Positions 6,376-14,712 of a stretch of 58,588 bases of DNA are shown in pieces (position 1 is the stretch's first letter; each line of letters starts with the position of its first letter). Position numbers and translations under genes: made by a program. Source of the stretch: Oscillospiraceae bacterium (GTDB taxonomy: Bacteria; Bacillota; Clostridia; Oscillospirales; Oscillospiraceae); contig JAFVVH010000073.1 in assembly GCA_017502285.1 (NCBI GenBank), positions 1-58,588 of the forward strand, given 5' to 3'. Below the pieces are notes generated by a model. It was given only the letters and a program-made list of their open reading frames with translations, made no database searches and was not told where the DNA came from.

Positions 6376-6804
6376 TTAGCCGTTCCAGATCTCGGGCTTC
6401 TGGGCAGCATGCTCGTGCTCGGCGCCGCGATAGATCTTCAGGCGGGTCATGGAGCCCTTGCTCAGGGTGTTGTGGGGCATCATGCCGCGCACGGCCACCT
6501 TCATGGCCAGCTCGGGCTTCTCCTGCATCAGGGTGCGGTACTGAACTTCCTTCAGGCCGCCCACCCAACCGGAGTGGGTGCGGTAGTACTTCTGCTCCAG
6601 CTTCTTGCCGGTGAGCACAGCCTTCTCCGCGTTGATGATGATGACGAAGTCGCCGCAGTCGGCGTGGGGGGTGAATTCGGGCTTGAGCTTACCGCGCAGC
6701 AGATCGGCAGCGGCGGTAGCGGTCTTACCCAGGGGCTTGCCAGCGGCGTCAATGACGTACCACTTGCGCTCGATGTTCCCCTTGTTTGCCATGAAAGTGG
6801 ACAT
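6376..6804 (-). CDS. rplM: 50S ribosomal protein L13
   Basis: Complete L13 of 142 residues. After a short N-terminus it shows WYVIDAAGKPLGKTATAAAD, a GDFVIIINAEKAVLTGKK segment and the RGMMPHNTLSKGSM motif, all typical of L13, an early 23S-binding assembly protein. The ATG at 6804 is eight bases after GGAGGT; an in-frame upstream ATG lacks such a site. First gene of the rplM-rpsI operon, transcribed from the consensus promoter at 6918-6890 through an 80-base leader. Confidence 0.97.
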   Translation of the reverse strand: MSTFMANKGNIERKWYVIDAAGKPLGKTATAAADLLRGKLKPEFTPHADCGDFVIIINAEKAVLTGKKLEQKYYRTHSGWVGGLKEVQYRTLMQEKPELAMKVAVRGMMPHNTLSKGSMTRLKIYRGAEHEHAAQKPEIWNG

Positions 6805-6889
6805 AGGTGAAACCTCCAATTGCATTTCTATCTTGAAATTTTGTTGCAAACAGAACAGATGCCCCGCTTATTCAAGTGGAGCATGTTGC

Positions 6890-6918
6890 ATTATAGTACC
6901 TGCCCGTCAAACTGTCAA
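6890..6918 (-). promoter_or_regulatory. rplM-rpsI promoter
   Basis: Minus-strand TTGACA (6918-6913), 17-base spacer and TATAAT (6895-6890): a perfect housekeeping promoter, as expected for ribosomal proteins. The resulting leader of about 80 bases (to 6805) could hold the autoregulatory L13 leader known in other Firmicutes, but its structure was not confirmed. Confidence 0.9.
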
Positions 6919-7029
6919 CCACTTTTTTGTATTTTTTTATTTATCAAATATAATTCTCTTGTATCCTCTCTTTATCTCTTGTTTTCTGCTGTTATCTCAT
7001 TTTCGTTTTGCGTTTTTTGTGGGTGCAAT

Positions 7030-7060
7030 TTTACAAATCCGGTACGTTCTGTGGTAGAAT
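7030..7060 (+). promoter_or_regulatory. Promoter of the ttcA-like operon
   Basis: TTTACA (7030-7035) or TTACAA (7031-7036) is followed after 18-19 bases by TAGAAT (7055-7060), giving a leader of about 30 bases before the ATG at 7095. It is the only good match ahead of the operon. Confidence 0.6.
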
Positions 7061-7094
7061 GCCCTATATCCGACCGAAAGAAAGGAAACCCAAC

Positions 7095-7859
7095 ATGCGC
7101 AAGATACTCTCTCTGGTCCGCCGTTGCGTGGAGGACTATGATATGATCAAGCCCGGCGACCGCATCGCGGTGGGTGTGTCCGGTGGCAAGGACTCTCTGG
7201 TGCTTCTGGCAGCACTGGCACAGCTGCGGGATTTTTACCCCGTTCCCTACACGGTGGAGGCCATCACTCTGGACATGGGCCACGCCGATGGTCGGGAGGG
7301 CATGGACTTCTCTGCCGTGGCGCAGTTCTGCAAAGAACTTGACGTACCCTATACCATATTAAATAGTGAAATACATCACATTATCTTCGACCTGCGCAAG
7401 GAAAAGAATCCCTGCTCTATGTGCGCCAAAATGCGTCGGGGCGCTCTGCACAACGCACTGACGGAAATGGGCATTTCCAAAATCGCTCTGGGCCACCATT
7501 ACGATGACGCAGTAGAGACCTTCTTCCTGTCTCTGGTGTACGAGGGCCGCCTGTCCTGTTTCCAGCCGGTGACCTGGCTGGACCGCACCGGCATCACTCA
7601 GATCCGCCCCCTGCTCTACTGCGGCGAGACCCTCATCCGCAACACCGCAAAGCGGCTTGACCTGCCTGTGGTGCATAACCCCTGCCCCGCCGATGGCAAC
7701 ACCCGGCGGCAGGAAATGAAGGAGCTGATCTACGAGCTCAACGGCCGCTACCCGGGCCTGAAGGACCGGGTATTCGGGGCCATGCAGCGGCTGCCCCTGC
7801 CCGAGTGGGGCCCTGTCAACCCCATCAGTCGCCCTATCCGTGAGGAGGATGAGTCATGA
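7095..7859 (+). CDS. TtcA-type tRNA thiolation ATPase (PP-loop)
   Basis: 254 residues. The PP-loop SGGKDS (residues 29-34) marks the N-type ATP pyrophosphatase fold, and GHHYDDAVETFF is the second family motif. Three cysteines, C107 and C110 in CSMC and C197 in NPCPADG, match the three-cysteine pattern that holds the [4Fe-4S] cluster of TtcA, which makes 2-thiocytidine in tRNA. The ATG at 7095 follows AAAGGAAA; in-frame codons upstream fall in the promoter. It overlaps the gtrA-like gene by four bases. Other TtcA/TtuA-family specificities are possible. Confidence 0.82.
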   Translation: MRKILSLVRRCVEDYDMIKPGDRIAVGVSGGKDSLVLLAALAQLRDFYPVPYTVEAITLDMGHADGREGMDFSAVAQFCKELDVPYTILNSEIHHIIFDLRKEKNPCSMCAKMRRGALHNALTEMGISKIALGHHYDDAVETFFLSLVYEGRLSCFQPVTWLDRTGITQIRPLLYCGETLIRNTAKRLDLPVVHNPCPADGNTRRQEMKELIYELNGRYPGLKDRVFGAMQRLPLPEWGPVNPISRPIREEDES

Positions 7860-8251
7860 AAAAACTCCTTGATCAGATCGCCCGGTTTGGCGTAGTTGGG
7901 ATCATCGCCTTTGTGATCGATTACGCAGTCCTGCTGTTTTTGACCGAGATATGCTGTATTCACTACCTGATCTCCTCCGCCGCAGCATTCCTTGTTTCGG
8001 TGATTTTCAACTACATCCTCAGCATTGCCTTCGTCTTTGAAACGGATAAAAGTCAAAGCAAAACCACTCAGTTCACCCTGTTTGCCCTGATGAGCGCGGG
8101 CGGGCTTGGAATCAATCAGCTGATGATGTGGCTGCTGTCCGACCTTCTGTTCATTCCCTATCAGCTGTCCAAATTCGCCGCCACCGCCGTGGTGATGGTA
8201 TATAATTTTGTGACCAGAAAGCTGTTTCTGGAGCGAAAGGAGCGACCCTGA
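7856..8251 (+). CDS. GtrA-family membrane protein (131 aa)
   Basis: Four transmembrane helices at about residues 10-30, 36-57, 75-95 and 98-118 and a short basic tail (RKLFLERKERP) identify the GtrA/DPMS family, small proteins thought to help move polyprenyl-phosphate-linked sugars across the membrane. The motif FNYILSIAFVF between helices 2 and 3 is typical. It overlaps the preceding gene by ATGA and the following tetR-like gene by one base, so the three are translationally coupled. The substrate is unknown and no glycosyltransferase is nearby. Confidence 0.85.
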   Translation: MKKLLDQIARFGVVGIIAFVIDYAVLLFLTEICCIHYLISSAAAFLVSVIFNYILSIAFVFETDKSQSKTTQFTLFALMSAGGLGINQLMMWLLSDLLFIPYQLSKFAATAVVMVYNFVTRKLFLERKERP

Positions 8252-8841
8252 TGGCAAAAAAGACCGCCCGCAATACCAAGGGGCGCATTATTTCCGCCGC
8301 GTGGAAGCTCTTTTACCAGCAGGGCTACGATAACACCACGGTGGAGGAGATCATCGCCGAATCCGGCACCTCCAAGGGCTCGTTTTATCACTATTTCGAG
8401 GGCAAGGATGCTCTGCTGTCCTCTCTATCCTACCTGTTCGACGAGAAGTACGAGGAACTCATGGACCAGCTTTCTCCGGATATGGACAGCTTTGACGCAC
8501 TCATGCTGCTCAACCGTGAGCTGTTTGCCATGATCGAAAATTCCATCTCCCTTGACCTGTTGGCCCGGCTCTATTCTTCCCAACTGGTCACCCGGGGCGA
8601 GAAACACCTGCTGGACCATAACCGCATCTACTATAAGCTGCTGCGCCGCATCATCTCCGAGGGGCAGCAGAAGGGGCAACTGACCCAAACGGCCACTGTC
8701 AGCGAGATAGTCCGGGTCTATGCCCTGTGCGAGCGGGCCCTCATTTACGACTGGTGCCTGTCCGAGGGCAGCTATTCCCTCATGCATTACGGTCAGACCA
8801 TGCTCCCCCGTTTTTTGGCCAGCTTCCGTGCAAACGGCTAA
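8251..8841 (+). CDS. TetR-family transcriptional regulator
   Basis: 196 residues. The N-terminal TetR HTH spans about residues 8-54, with AWKLFYQQGYDNTTVEEIIAE and the highly typical GTSKGSFYHYFEGKDAL. The C-terminal ligand/dimer domain is not assigned. The gene is the last of the ttcA-gtrA-tetR operon and overlaps gtrA by one base. It may repress its own operon or the symporter gene downstream, in front of which a perfect 11-base palindrome occurs at 8932-8959. Confidence 0.9.
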   Translation: MAKKTARNTKGRIISAAWKLFYQQGYDNTTVEEIIAESGTSKGSFYHYFEGKDALLSSLSYLFDEKYEELMDQLSPDMDSFDALMLLNRELFAMIENSISLDLLARLYSSQLVTRGEKHLLDHNRIYYKLLRRIISEGQQKGQLTQTATVSEIVRVYALCERALIYDWCLSEGSYSLMHYGQTMLPRFLASFRANG

Positions 8842-8931
8842 ACTTTGTATAAATTGTACAAACACTTTTTCCAATCTTCGTCTATCTGCAAAACACTTGA
8901 TATTTCAATAATAATATATAAATATACGAAT

Positions 8932-8959
8932 CGCAGTACAGAGTTTATTCTGTACTGCG
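8932..8959. promoter_or_regulatory. Perfect 11-base inverted repeat between tetR and symporter genes
   Basis: CGCAGTACAGA (8932-8942) pairs with 8949-8959 around a six-base spacer. It could end the tetR transcript, although the following T-run is weak, or be an operator for the TetR-type regulator encoded just upstream. The sequence alone does not decide. Confidence 0.5.
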
Positions 8960-8966
8960 TTCTGTA

Positions 8967-8995
8967 TTTCATTTCATGAAAATGTATGTTATAAT
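8967..8995 (+). promoter_or_regulatory. Extended -10 promoter of the symporter gene
   Basis: TATAAT at 8990-8995 with TG at 8987-8988 gives an extended -10 element; the -35 (TTTCAT, 8967-8972) is weak at 17-base spacing. The ribosome site AAAGGAG precedes the ATG at 9047. Confidence 0.65.
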
Positions 8996-9046
8996 ACCTA
9001 AGTCTATCAAGGACGCAGTGTCCGTAATAACAAAGGAGTACATATC

Positions 9047-10498
9047 ATGTTCAACGCAGAAAGTCTCATTTTCGTAGTCTATCTGGCCTTTATGCTGGCC
9101 ATTGGCGTGTTCTTCTTTTTGAAGGACAAAAACGGCGGTGAGAAGAGCTACTTTCTTGGTGGCCGTCAGATGGGCCCCTGGGTGTCTGCCCTGTCCGCGG
9201 GTGCCTCTGATATGAGCGCATGGGTGCTCATGGGCCTGCCCGCCTCCATCTATGCCGCCGGCATCAGTCAGGCTTGGATCGCCATCGGTCTTGCCATCGG
9301 CTATGCCATCAGCTGGACCGTCCAGGCCCCCCGCCTGCGCCGCTTCTCCATCGTGGCCAACGACTCCATCACTATTCCCCAGTATCTGACCAACCGCTTC
9401 CTGTCCAAATCCAAGGCCCTGCAGATCCTGTGCGCGGTCATTTTCCTGGTTGCCTATACCATCTATGCCGCTTCCTCCATCAAAGCCTGCGGCACCCTAT
9501 TCAACAGCGTTATGGGTATCGACACCACCATCGCCATGTATCTGGCCGCTGTGGTCATTATCAGCTACACCTTCCTGGGCGGCTTCTCTGCCGTGTGCTG
9601 GACTGACTTCTTCCAGGGCCTGCTGATGCTGGCCGCCCTGCTGGTCGCCCCCCTCTTCGCCATGGGCTTGATCAATGCCGGTCAGGGCGCCGCCAATGTG
9701 CAGCTGCCCGAAAACTACTGGAACCTGTTCACCAACTGGAAAGACATCGTCTCCGGTCTGGGCTGGGGTCTTGGTTACTTCGGCATGCCCCACATCATCA
9801 TTCGCTTCATGTCCCTGGAGTCCCAGAAGGCGCTGAAGAAGTCCGCCAAGATCGGCATCACCTGGACCACCCTCATCGTCATCTTCTCCGTGATCGCCGG
9901 CTGCACCGGCCACCTGCTGCTGGGCGACATCGCCGACAGCTCCACCGTCTTTATCCAGATGGTGCGCAAGATCTTCCCTGCTCTGATCTCCGGCGTGCTG
10001 CTGTCCGCGATTCTGGCCGCTGCCATGTCCACTGCCGACTCCCAGCTGCTGGCCGCCTCCTCCGCCTTTGCCAGCGACGTATATAAACCCGTCATCCGCA
10101 AAAATAAGTCCAGCGAAAAGGAAATGCAGTGGGCCGGTCGCTTCGTGGTTCTCGCCATTGCCGTCATCGCTGTTCTCATCGCCGCCAACCCCAACAGTGG
10201 TACCATCATGGGCCTGGTGGAAAATGCCTGGGGTGTGTTTGGTGCCGCTTTTGGTCCCACCATCCTGCTGTCCCTGTTCTGGAAGCGCTTTAACTTCGCC
10301 GGCGCCGTAGCGGGTATCGTGGTAGGCGCTGTGGTGGACATCGGCTGGTTTGCCTTCCTGTCCTCCACTGGCATCTATGAGATCATCCCCGGCTTCTTCG
10401 CCAGCGCCATTGCCGCTGTGGTCGTCTCCCTGCTGACCGCCGCCCCCGGCAAGGATGTGGAAGCCCTGTTCGATAAGGCTATGGCCTACGACGACTAA
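9047..10498 (+). CDS. putP: Sodium:solute symporter, PutP (proline) type
   Basis: 483 residues forming about 13 membrane helices, the size and layout of the SSS family. The region after helix 1 (GGRQMGPWVSALSAGASDMS) holds the Na+-site residues of PutP, and GLGWGLGYFGMPHIIIRFM and the AAAMSTADSQLLAASSAF block (helix 8) are highly characteristic of Na+/proline symporters. The gene is monocistronic, with its own extended -10 promoter and a terminator at 10515. Proline is the best substrate guess; pantothenate or another solute cannot be excluded from sequence alone. Confidence 0.9.
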   Translation: MFNAESLIFVVYLAFMLAIGVFFFLKDKNGGEKSYFLGGRQMGPWVSALSAGASDMSAWVLMGLPASIYAAGISQAWIAIGLAIGYAISWTVQAPRLRRFSIVANDSITIPQYLTNRFLSKSKALQILCAVIFLVAYTIYAASSIKACGTLFNSVMGIDTTIAMYLAAVVIISYTFLGGFSAVCWTDFFQGLLMLAALLVAPLFAMGLINAGQGAANVQLPENYWNLFTNWKDIVSGLGWGLGYFGMPHIIIRFMSLESQKALKKSAKIGITWTTLIVIFSVIAGCTGHLLLGDIADSSTVFIQMVRKIFPALISGVLLSAILAAAMSTADSQLLAASSAFASDVYKPVIRKNKSSEKEMQWAGRFVVLAIAVIAVLIAANPNSGTIMGLVENAWGVFGAAFGPTILLSLFWKRFNFAGAVAGIVVGAVVDIGWFAFLSSTGIYEIIPGFFASAIAAVVVSLLTAAPGKDVEALFDKAMAYDD

Positions 10499-10514
10499 CC
10501 GCATTCCCATTTTC

Positions 10515-10543
10515 GGCTCCCGGCATTTGCCGGGAGCCGTTTT
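10515..10543 (+). terminator. Terminator after the symporter gene
   Basis: GGCTCCCGGC (10515-10524), ATTT loop, GCCGGGAGCC (10529-10538), then GTTTTT: a clear intrinsic terminator 17 bases after the stop. Confidence 0.92.
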
Positions 10544-10570
10544 TCATCTGTAAATAATTTGTAAACCCCC

Positions 10571-10599
10571 TTGCTTTTCCCGCCGAGAAGGATTATATT
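10571..10599 (+). promoter_or_regulatory. htpG promoter
   Basis: TTGCTT (10571-10576), 17-base spacer, TATATT (10594-10599). The predicted start of transcription falls inside the CIRCE operator that begins at 10603, so repressor binding would block initiation. Confidence 0.75.
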
Positions 10600-10602
10600 A
10601 AA

Positions 10603-10629
10603 TTAGCACTCTCGCAAAATGAGTGCTAA
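10603..10629 (+). promoter_or_regulatory. CIRCE operator (HrcA binding site)
   Basis: TTAGCACTC (10603-10611), a nine-base spacer and GAGTGCTAA (10621-10629) match the CIRCE consensus perfectly. HrcA binding here would give heat-inducible repression of htpG. CIRCE normally precedes hrcA-grpE-dnaK and groESL; in Bacillus subtilis htpG has no CIRCE. Confidence 0.96.
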
Positions 10630-10667
10630 TACAATGTTGTAACAATTCATATACGGAGGAACTCACC

Positions 10668-12581
10668 ATGGCAAAAAAGCAGTTCAAGGCCGAGTCCAAG
10701 CGGCTGATGGATCTGATGATCAACTCCATTTATACCAACAAGGAGATCTTCCTGCGGGAGCTGATCTCCAATGCCAGCGACGCAGTGGACAAGCTGGCCT
10801 ATAAAGCCCTCACCGACGATCAGGTGTCCGTCAAGCGCAAGGAATTTGCCATCGTTCTGGTGCCAGACAAGGCCGCACGCACCCTGACCATCTCCGACAA
10901 CGGCATCGGTATGACCAAAGAGGAGCTGGAGTCCAATCTTGGCACCATCGCCAAGAGCGGCTCCTTCCAGTTCAAGCAGGAGCTGGGCGATGACAAGGCC
11001 GCGTCCAAGGTGGACGTGATCGGCCAGTTTGGTGTAGGCTTCTACTCCGCGTTCATGGTAGCCGACAAGGTCACCGTCATCACCAAGGCCTACAGCAGCA
11101 GCGAGGCGTGGAAATGGGAGTCCGAAGGTGCGGACGGCTACACCGTCACCCCCTGCGAGAAGGCGGGAGCAGGCACCGACATCGTCATGCACCTGAAGGC
11201 CAATGCCGATGAAGAGAACTACGACCAGTATCTGGAGAGCTTCAAGCTGCAGGAACTGGTAAAAAAATACTCCGATTATATCCGCTACCCCATCCGCATG
11301 GAGGTAGAGGATTACAAAATGAAGGACAAGCCTGCCGATGCCGGAGAGGACTACCGCCCCGAGTGGGAAACCGTGCGGGAATGGAAGACCGTCAACTCCA
11401 TGGTCCCCATCTGGCAGCGCCAGAAGTCCAAAGTCAAAACCGAGGACTACAACGACTTCTACAAGGAGAAGTTTGGCGATTGGCAGGATCCCCTGTCCGT
11501 GATCCACACCTCCGGCGAAGGCGCAGTGGAGTATAAGGCGCTGCTTTATATTCCCGGTCAGGCCCCTTATGACTTCTATACCCGGGAGTATGAAAAGGGT
11601 CTGCAGCTCTACTCCTCCGGCGTGCTCATTATGGACAAGTGCGCCGACCTGCTGCCCGACCACTTCCGGTTCGTGCGGGGTGTGGTGGACTCTCAGGACT
11701 TCTCCCTGAACATCAGCCGTGAGATGCTCCAACACACCCGCCAGCTCAAGGTCATCGCCTCCAATCTGGAAAAGAAGGTCAAGGCTGAGCTGTTGAAGCT
11801 CCAAAAGGACAATCGCGAAAAATACGAAAAGTTCTGGGATGCCTTCGGCATACAGATCAAGGCGGGCACGGTGTCCGATTACGGTCAGCACAAGGACCTG
11901 CTGCGCGATTTGCTGCTGTTCCACTCCTCTGCCGACGGCAAGCTGACCACCCTTGCCGAGTACAAGGATCGCATGGGCGAAGAGCAGCCCTATTACTACT
12001 ATGCCAGCGGCGAAAGCGCCGATAAAATCGACAAGCTGCCTCAGGTGGAGCGCATCCGCGACAAGGGCTATGAGATCCTCTATCTGACCCAGGACGTGGA
12101 CGATTTTGTCATGCAGGCATTGGGCGAGATCGACGGCAAGGCCTTCAAGTCTGTCAACGACGAGGATGCACTGCCCCAGACCGAGGAAGAAAAGCAGCAG
12201 TCCCAGGCCAAGGCCGAGGAGGGCAAGGCCGTGGTGGACTTCGTCAAGGAAGTGCTCGGCGATAAGGTGCACGATGTTCGCATCTCCAAAATTCTCAAAT
12301 CCGGCGCCGTGTGCATGACCGCCGACGGCTCCATGACCCTGGAAATGGAGAAGTACCTGCGCAAGGTAGAGGACAAGAGCGACATCCGCGCCCAGCGGGT
12401 GCTGGAGCTGAACGCCGATGCCGATGCCGTAGCGGCCCTGCGCCGTGCCGTGGACTGCGGCGACAAGGAGCTGGCAGGCCAGTATGCCAAGCTGCTCTAC
12501 GGTCAGGCTCTGCTGCTGGCCGACCTGCCGCTGGAAGACCCCGCAGAATTTGCCGCGCTGGTGTGCAAACTGATGAAATAA
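10668..12581 (+). CDS. htpG: Molecular chaperone HtpG (Hsp90)
   Basis: 637 residues, full length for bacterial Hsp90. The GHKL ATPase domain (about 1-230) has the NASDA motif (LRELISNASDAVDKLAY), DNGIGMT and GQFGVGFYSAFM. The middle domain includes SREMLQHTRQLKVIASN, and a C-terminal dimerisation domain follows. The ATG at 10668 is preceded by GGAGGA. It is a single gene between a CIRCE-controlled promoter and a terminator at 12587, so it probably belongs to the HrcA heat-shock regulon. The protein acts as an ATP-dependent cytoplasmic chaperone. Confidence 0.97.
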   Translation: MAKKQFKAESKRLMDLMINSIYTNKEIFLRELISNASDAVDKLAYKALTDDQVSVKRKEFAIVLVPDKAARTLTISDNGIGMTKEELESNLGTIAKSGSFQFKQELGDDKAASKVDVIGQFGVGFYSAFMVADKVTVITKAYSSSEAWKWESEGADGYTVTPCEKAGAGTDIVMHLKANADEENYDQYLESFKLQELVKKYSDYIRYPIRMEVEDYKMKDKPADAGEDYRPEWETVREWKTVNSMVPIWQRQKSKVKTEDYNDFYKEKFGDWQDPLSVIHTSGEGAVEYKALLYIPGQAPYDFYTREYEKGLQLYSSGVLIMDKCADLLPDHFRFVRGVVDSQDFSLNISREMLQHTRQLKVIASNLEKKVKAELLKLQKDNREKYEKFWDAFGIQIKAGTVSDYGQHKDLLRDLLLFHSSADGKLTTLAEYKDRMGEEQPYYYYASGESADKIDKLPQVERIRDKGYEILYLTQDVDDFVMQALGEIDGKAFKSVNDEDALPQTEEEKQQSQAKAEEGKAVVDFVKEVLGDKVHDVRISKILKSGAVCMTADGSMTLEMEKYLRKVEDKSDIRAQRVLELNADADAVAALRRAVDCGDKELAGQYAKLLYGQALLLADLPLEDPAEFAALVCKLMK

Positions 12582-12586
12582 GCACA

Positions 12587-12626
12587 GGCGGTGCGTTCCT
12601 TTCAGAAGGAGCGCACCGCCATTTTT
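12587..12626 (+). terminator. htpG terminator
   Basis: GGCGGTGCG (12587-12595) and CGCACCGCC (12612-12620) close a long stem that also includes TCCTT/AAGGA, followed by ATTTTT. It lies six bases after the stop. Confidence 0.9.
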
Positions 12627-12732
12627 ACGAGAACGAGGGAGATTGCACGAGATCGAGAGAGATTGAGAAAATTTCACCCCCTCAAAAGTCATAATTTGCG
12701 AAAACTCCCGCCAAACTGCGTCAAAAAGCACT

Positions 12733-12761
12733 TTGCAATGCAAAAAAGAATATGATATACT
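12733..12761 (+). promoter_or_regulatory. Promoter of the CNNM/CorC gene
   Basis: TTGCAA (12733-12738), 17-base spacer, TATACT (12756-12761). About 55 bases separate the expected transcript start from the ATG at 12822. Confidence 0.75.
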
Positions 12762-12821
12762 GCCCAATCGAGTACACCCGTACTTAAATTTAGAACAGAA
12801 AGCAGAGTTGATTCGTCCCAA

Positions 12822-14081
12822 ATGGACAGTACCAGTATAGGAATGATCGTCGCCCTTATTGTCCTCATCGCCATGTCGGCTTACTTCTCCGCCACCGAAA
12901 CCGCCTTTACCTCTTTGAACCGCATCCGCTTGAAGAACAAGGCGGACGACGGTAATGTGCGGGCTGCAAAGGCGCTGGCTCTGGCTGAGCAGTATGACCG
13001 TCTCCTTTCCACCATCCTCATCGGCAACAACATCGTGAACATCAGCGCCACCACCATTGCCACGGTGCTGTTCACCAAGCTGTTCCACGAGTATGGCCCC
13101 ACGATCGCTACCGTAGTACTCACCGTGGTCATTCTGGTCTTTGGCGAGATTTCTCCCAAGAGCCTTGCCAAGGAGATGCCCGAGCGCTGGGCCATGATGG
13201 CCACTCCTCTGTTGCGCCTGCTGGTGGTCGTCCTTGCCCCTCTCACCGCCCTGTTCGGCCTTTTGAAAAAGGTGCTGAACCTGCTGTTCCACAAGGCAGA
13301 GGAGGAAGGCATCACCGAAGAGGAGCTTGTGGGCATGGTGGATCAGGCCCACACCGAAGGCGGCCTTGACGAACACGAGAGCGAGCTCATCCGCGCCGCC
13401 ATCGAGTTCAACGATCTGGAAGTGTCCGAGATCCTCACTCCCCGTGTGGATCTGGCGGCGGTGGAAAAGAGCGAGTCCCCCGACGAGGTGGCCCGTCTGC
13501 TGGCGGAAAGTGGTTTTTCCCGTCTGCCTGTCTATCAGGAAAGCATTGACAACATCGTTGGTGTCATCCACGAAAAGGACTTTTATGCCGCCCGCTACCG
13601 GGGCATCAACGATCTGTCCGAAGTCATGAAACCCGTGACCTATACCACTGTATCCACCAAGATCTCCGACCTGCTGCGCCTGCTGCAAAAGCGCAAGGCC
13701 CACATGGCCGTGGTGGTGGACGAATACGGCGGCACTCAGGGCATCGCCACGCTGGAGGACATTCTGGAGGAGCTGGTTGGCGAGATCTGGGACGAGCACG
13801 ACGAAGTGGTGGAGTCCTTCCAGAAGCTGGAGGACGGCAGCTACCTCATCCAATGCAGCGCAAGTCTGGACGATATGTACGACCTGTTTACCCTCAAGGG
13901 CACCTGTGATGCCAGCACTGTCTCCGGCTGGGTCATGGAACAGCTGGAACGCATCCCCGAAGAGGGCGACCATTTTCAGGCCGAGGGTCTGGATGTCACC
14001 GTCACCAAGGCCGAGCAGCGCCGCGTGCTGGAAATTCGCGTCACCGCACTTCCCGAAGAAGAGGAAGATAGCTCTAAATAA
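12822..14081 (+). CDS. CNNM/CorC-family CBS-domain membrane protein
   Basis: 419 residues in the family order: DUF21/CNNM membrane region (about 1-190, helices near 6-25, 65-85, 95-115 and 130-150, with AYFSATETAFTSLNRIRLKN and FGEISPKSLAKE), a CBS-domain pair (about 200-325; ILTPRVDLAAVEKS and VVDEYGGTQGIATLEDILEELVG) and a C-terminal CorC_HlyC domain. Such proteins are linked to Mg2+/Co2+ efflux or homeostasis, often under the older name hemolysin. The ribosome site before the ATG is weak. Single gene with its own promoter and terminator. Confidence 0.9.
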   Translation: MDSTSIGMIVALIVLIAMSAYFSATETAFTSLNRIRLKNKADDGNVRAAKALALAEQYDRLLSTILIGNNIVNISATTIATVLFTKLFHEYGPTIATVVLTVVILVFGEISPKSLAKEMPERWAMMATPLLRLLVVVLAPLTALFGLLKKVLNLLFHKAEEEGITEEELVGMVDQAHTEGGLDEHESELIRAAIEFNDLEVSEILTPRVDLAAVEKSESPDEVARLLAESGFSRLPVYQESIDNIVGVIHEKDFYAARYRGINDLSEVMKPVTYTTVSTKISDLLRLLQKRKAHMAVVVDEYGGTQGIATLEDILEELVGEIWDEHDEVVESFQKLEDGSYLIQCSASLDDMYDLFTLKGTCDASTVSGWVMEQLERIPEEGDHFQAEGLDVTVTKAEQRRVLEIRVTALPEEEEDSSK

Positions 14082-14083
14082 TT

Positions 14084-14117
14084 AAAAAAGCCGATGTGCG
14101 TTGCACATCGGCTTTTT
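14084..14117. terminator. Bidirectional terminator between convergent genes
   Basis: AAAAAGCCGATGTGC and GCACATCGGCTTTTT form a perfect stem with A- and T-runs on the two sides. It serves both the CNNM/CorC gene (+) and the putative anti-sigma gene (-), which ends at 14119. Confidence 0.93.
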
Positions 14118-14118
14118 A

Positions 14119-14712
14119 TTATTCATAAAGCTTTGCGGTCAGCCAGCTTCCATCGGGCCATTGGATATAGAGATATAGCCCATTCTCACTCTCCCAAACC
14201 GGGCACCCCACCAGTTCCTGCGTCCCAGTGGCGGGATAGGCCTGCGTTCCGGGCACAGCGGCCACCAGTTTGCCCAACTCTTTTGCCCCCTCAGGCGGCG
14301 GTGTCCGGTTGAGCGGAGCCACAATCAGATATACTCCCCGCCGGGTAAAGAACTTTGGCTCCATGACCCCCTGAGCTGTGCCGCCAGCAGTCATAGACTC
14401 CGATTTATATTTTTCAGCCGGCTCCTCCACCTGCGATTCCTGATCGGCGCGGTACTCATAATCCCCCGCGCCATCTGCCGTATCCGCCAGCAAACCACCC
14501 TTTGCATTTTCCGCCTCGGGTGCGGCAGCACCCATGGACGCACCATTCAAGGGCAGCCCGGAGATGTGGGCAATACCCACACACAACAGGATGGCTGCGG
14601 CCCAGCCCGCCCCCTGTCTCCACGGGATATGCCGTTTTATGGGAGCGGCCGCTTCCAGCACCAGCTCATCGTCCATCTGCCCGATGGCCTCCAGCAAAAA
14701 TTCACTTGTCAT
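14119..14712 (-). CDS. Putative membrane-bound anti-sigma factor (197 aa)
   Basis: A short cytoplasmic N-terminus (MTSEFLLEAIGQMDDELVLEA) is followed by one transmembrane helix (about residues 33-52) and an extracytoplasmic domain with a low-complexity Ala/Glu linker and a compact C-terminal part (about 120-197). The start codon overlaps the stop of the ECF sigma gene (ATGA), the usual layout of a sigma/anti-sigma pair. No recognised anti-sigma domain such as a zinc-binding HxxxCxxC is present, so the role comes from context and topology. The signal it senses is unknown. Confidence 0.6.
   Translation of the reverse strand: MTSEFLLEAIGQMDDELVLEAAAPIKRHIPWRQGAGWAAAILLCVGIAHISGLPLNGASMGAAAPEAENAKGGLLADTADGAGDYEYRADQESQVEEPAEKYKSESMTAGGTAQGVMEPKFFTRRGVYLIVAPLNRTPPPEGAKELGKLVAAVPGTQAYPATGTQELVGCPVWESENGLYLYIQWPDGSWLTAKLYE

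Noticed and set aside
10647..13973. Open frame of about 1,100 codons on the minus strand across htpG and the CNNM/CorC gene
   Set aside because: It is antisense to two clearly conserved genes, has low-complexity His/Gly/Val-rich composition and no ribosome site. Long antisense frames are common in this GC-rich DNA.
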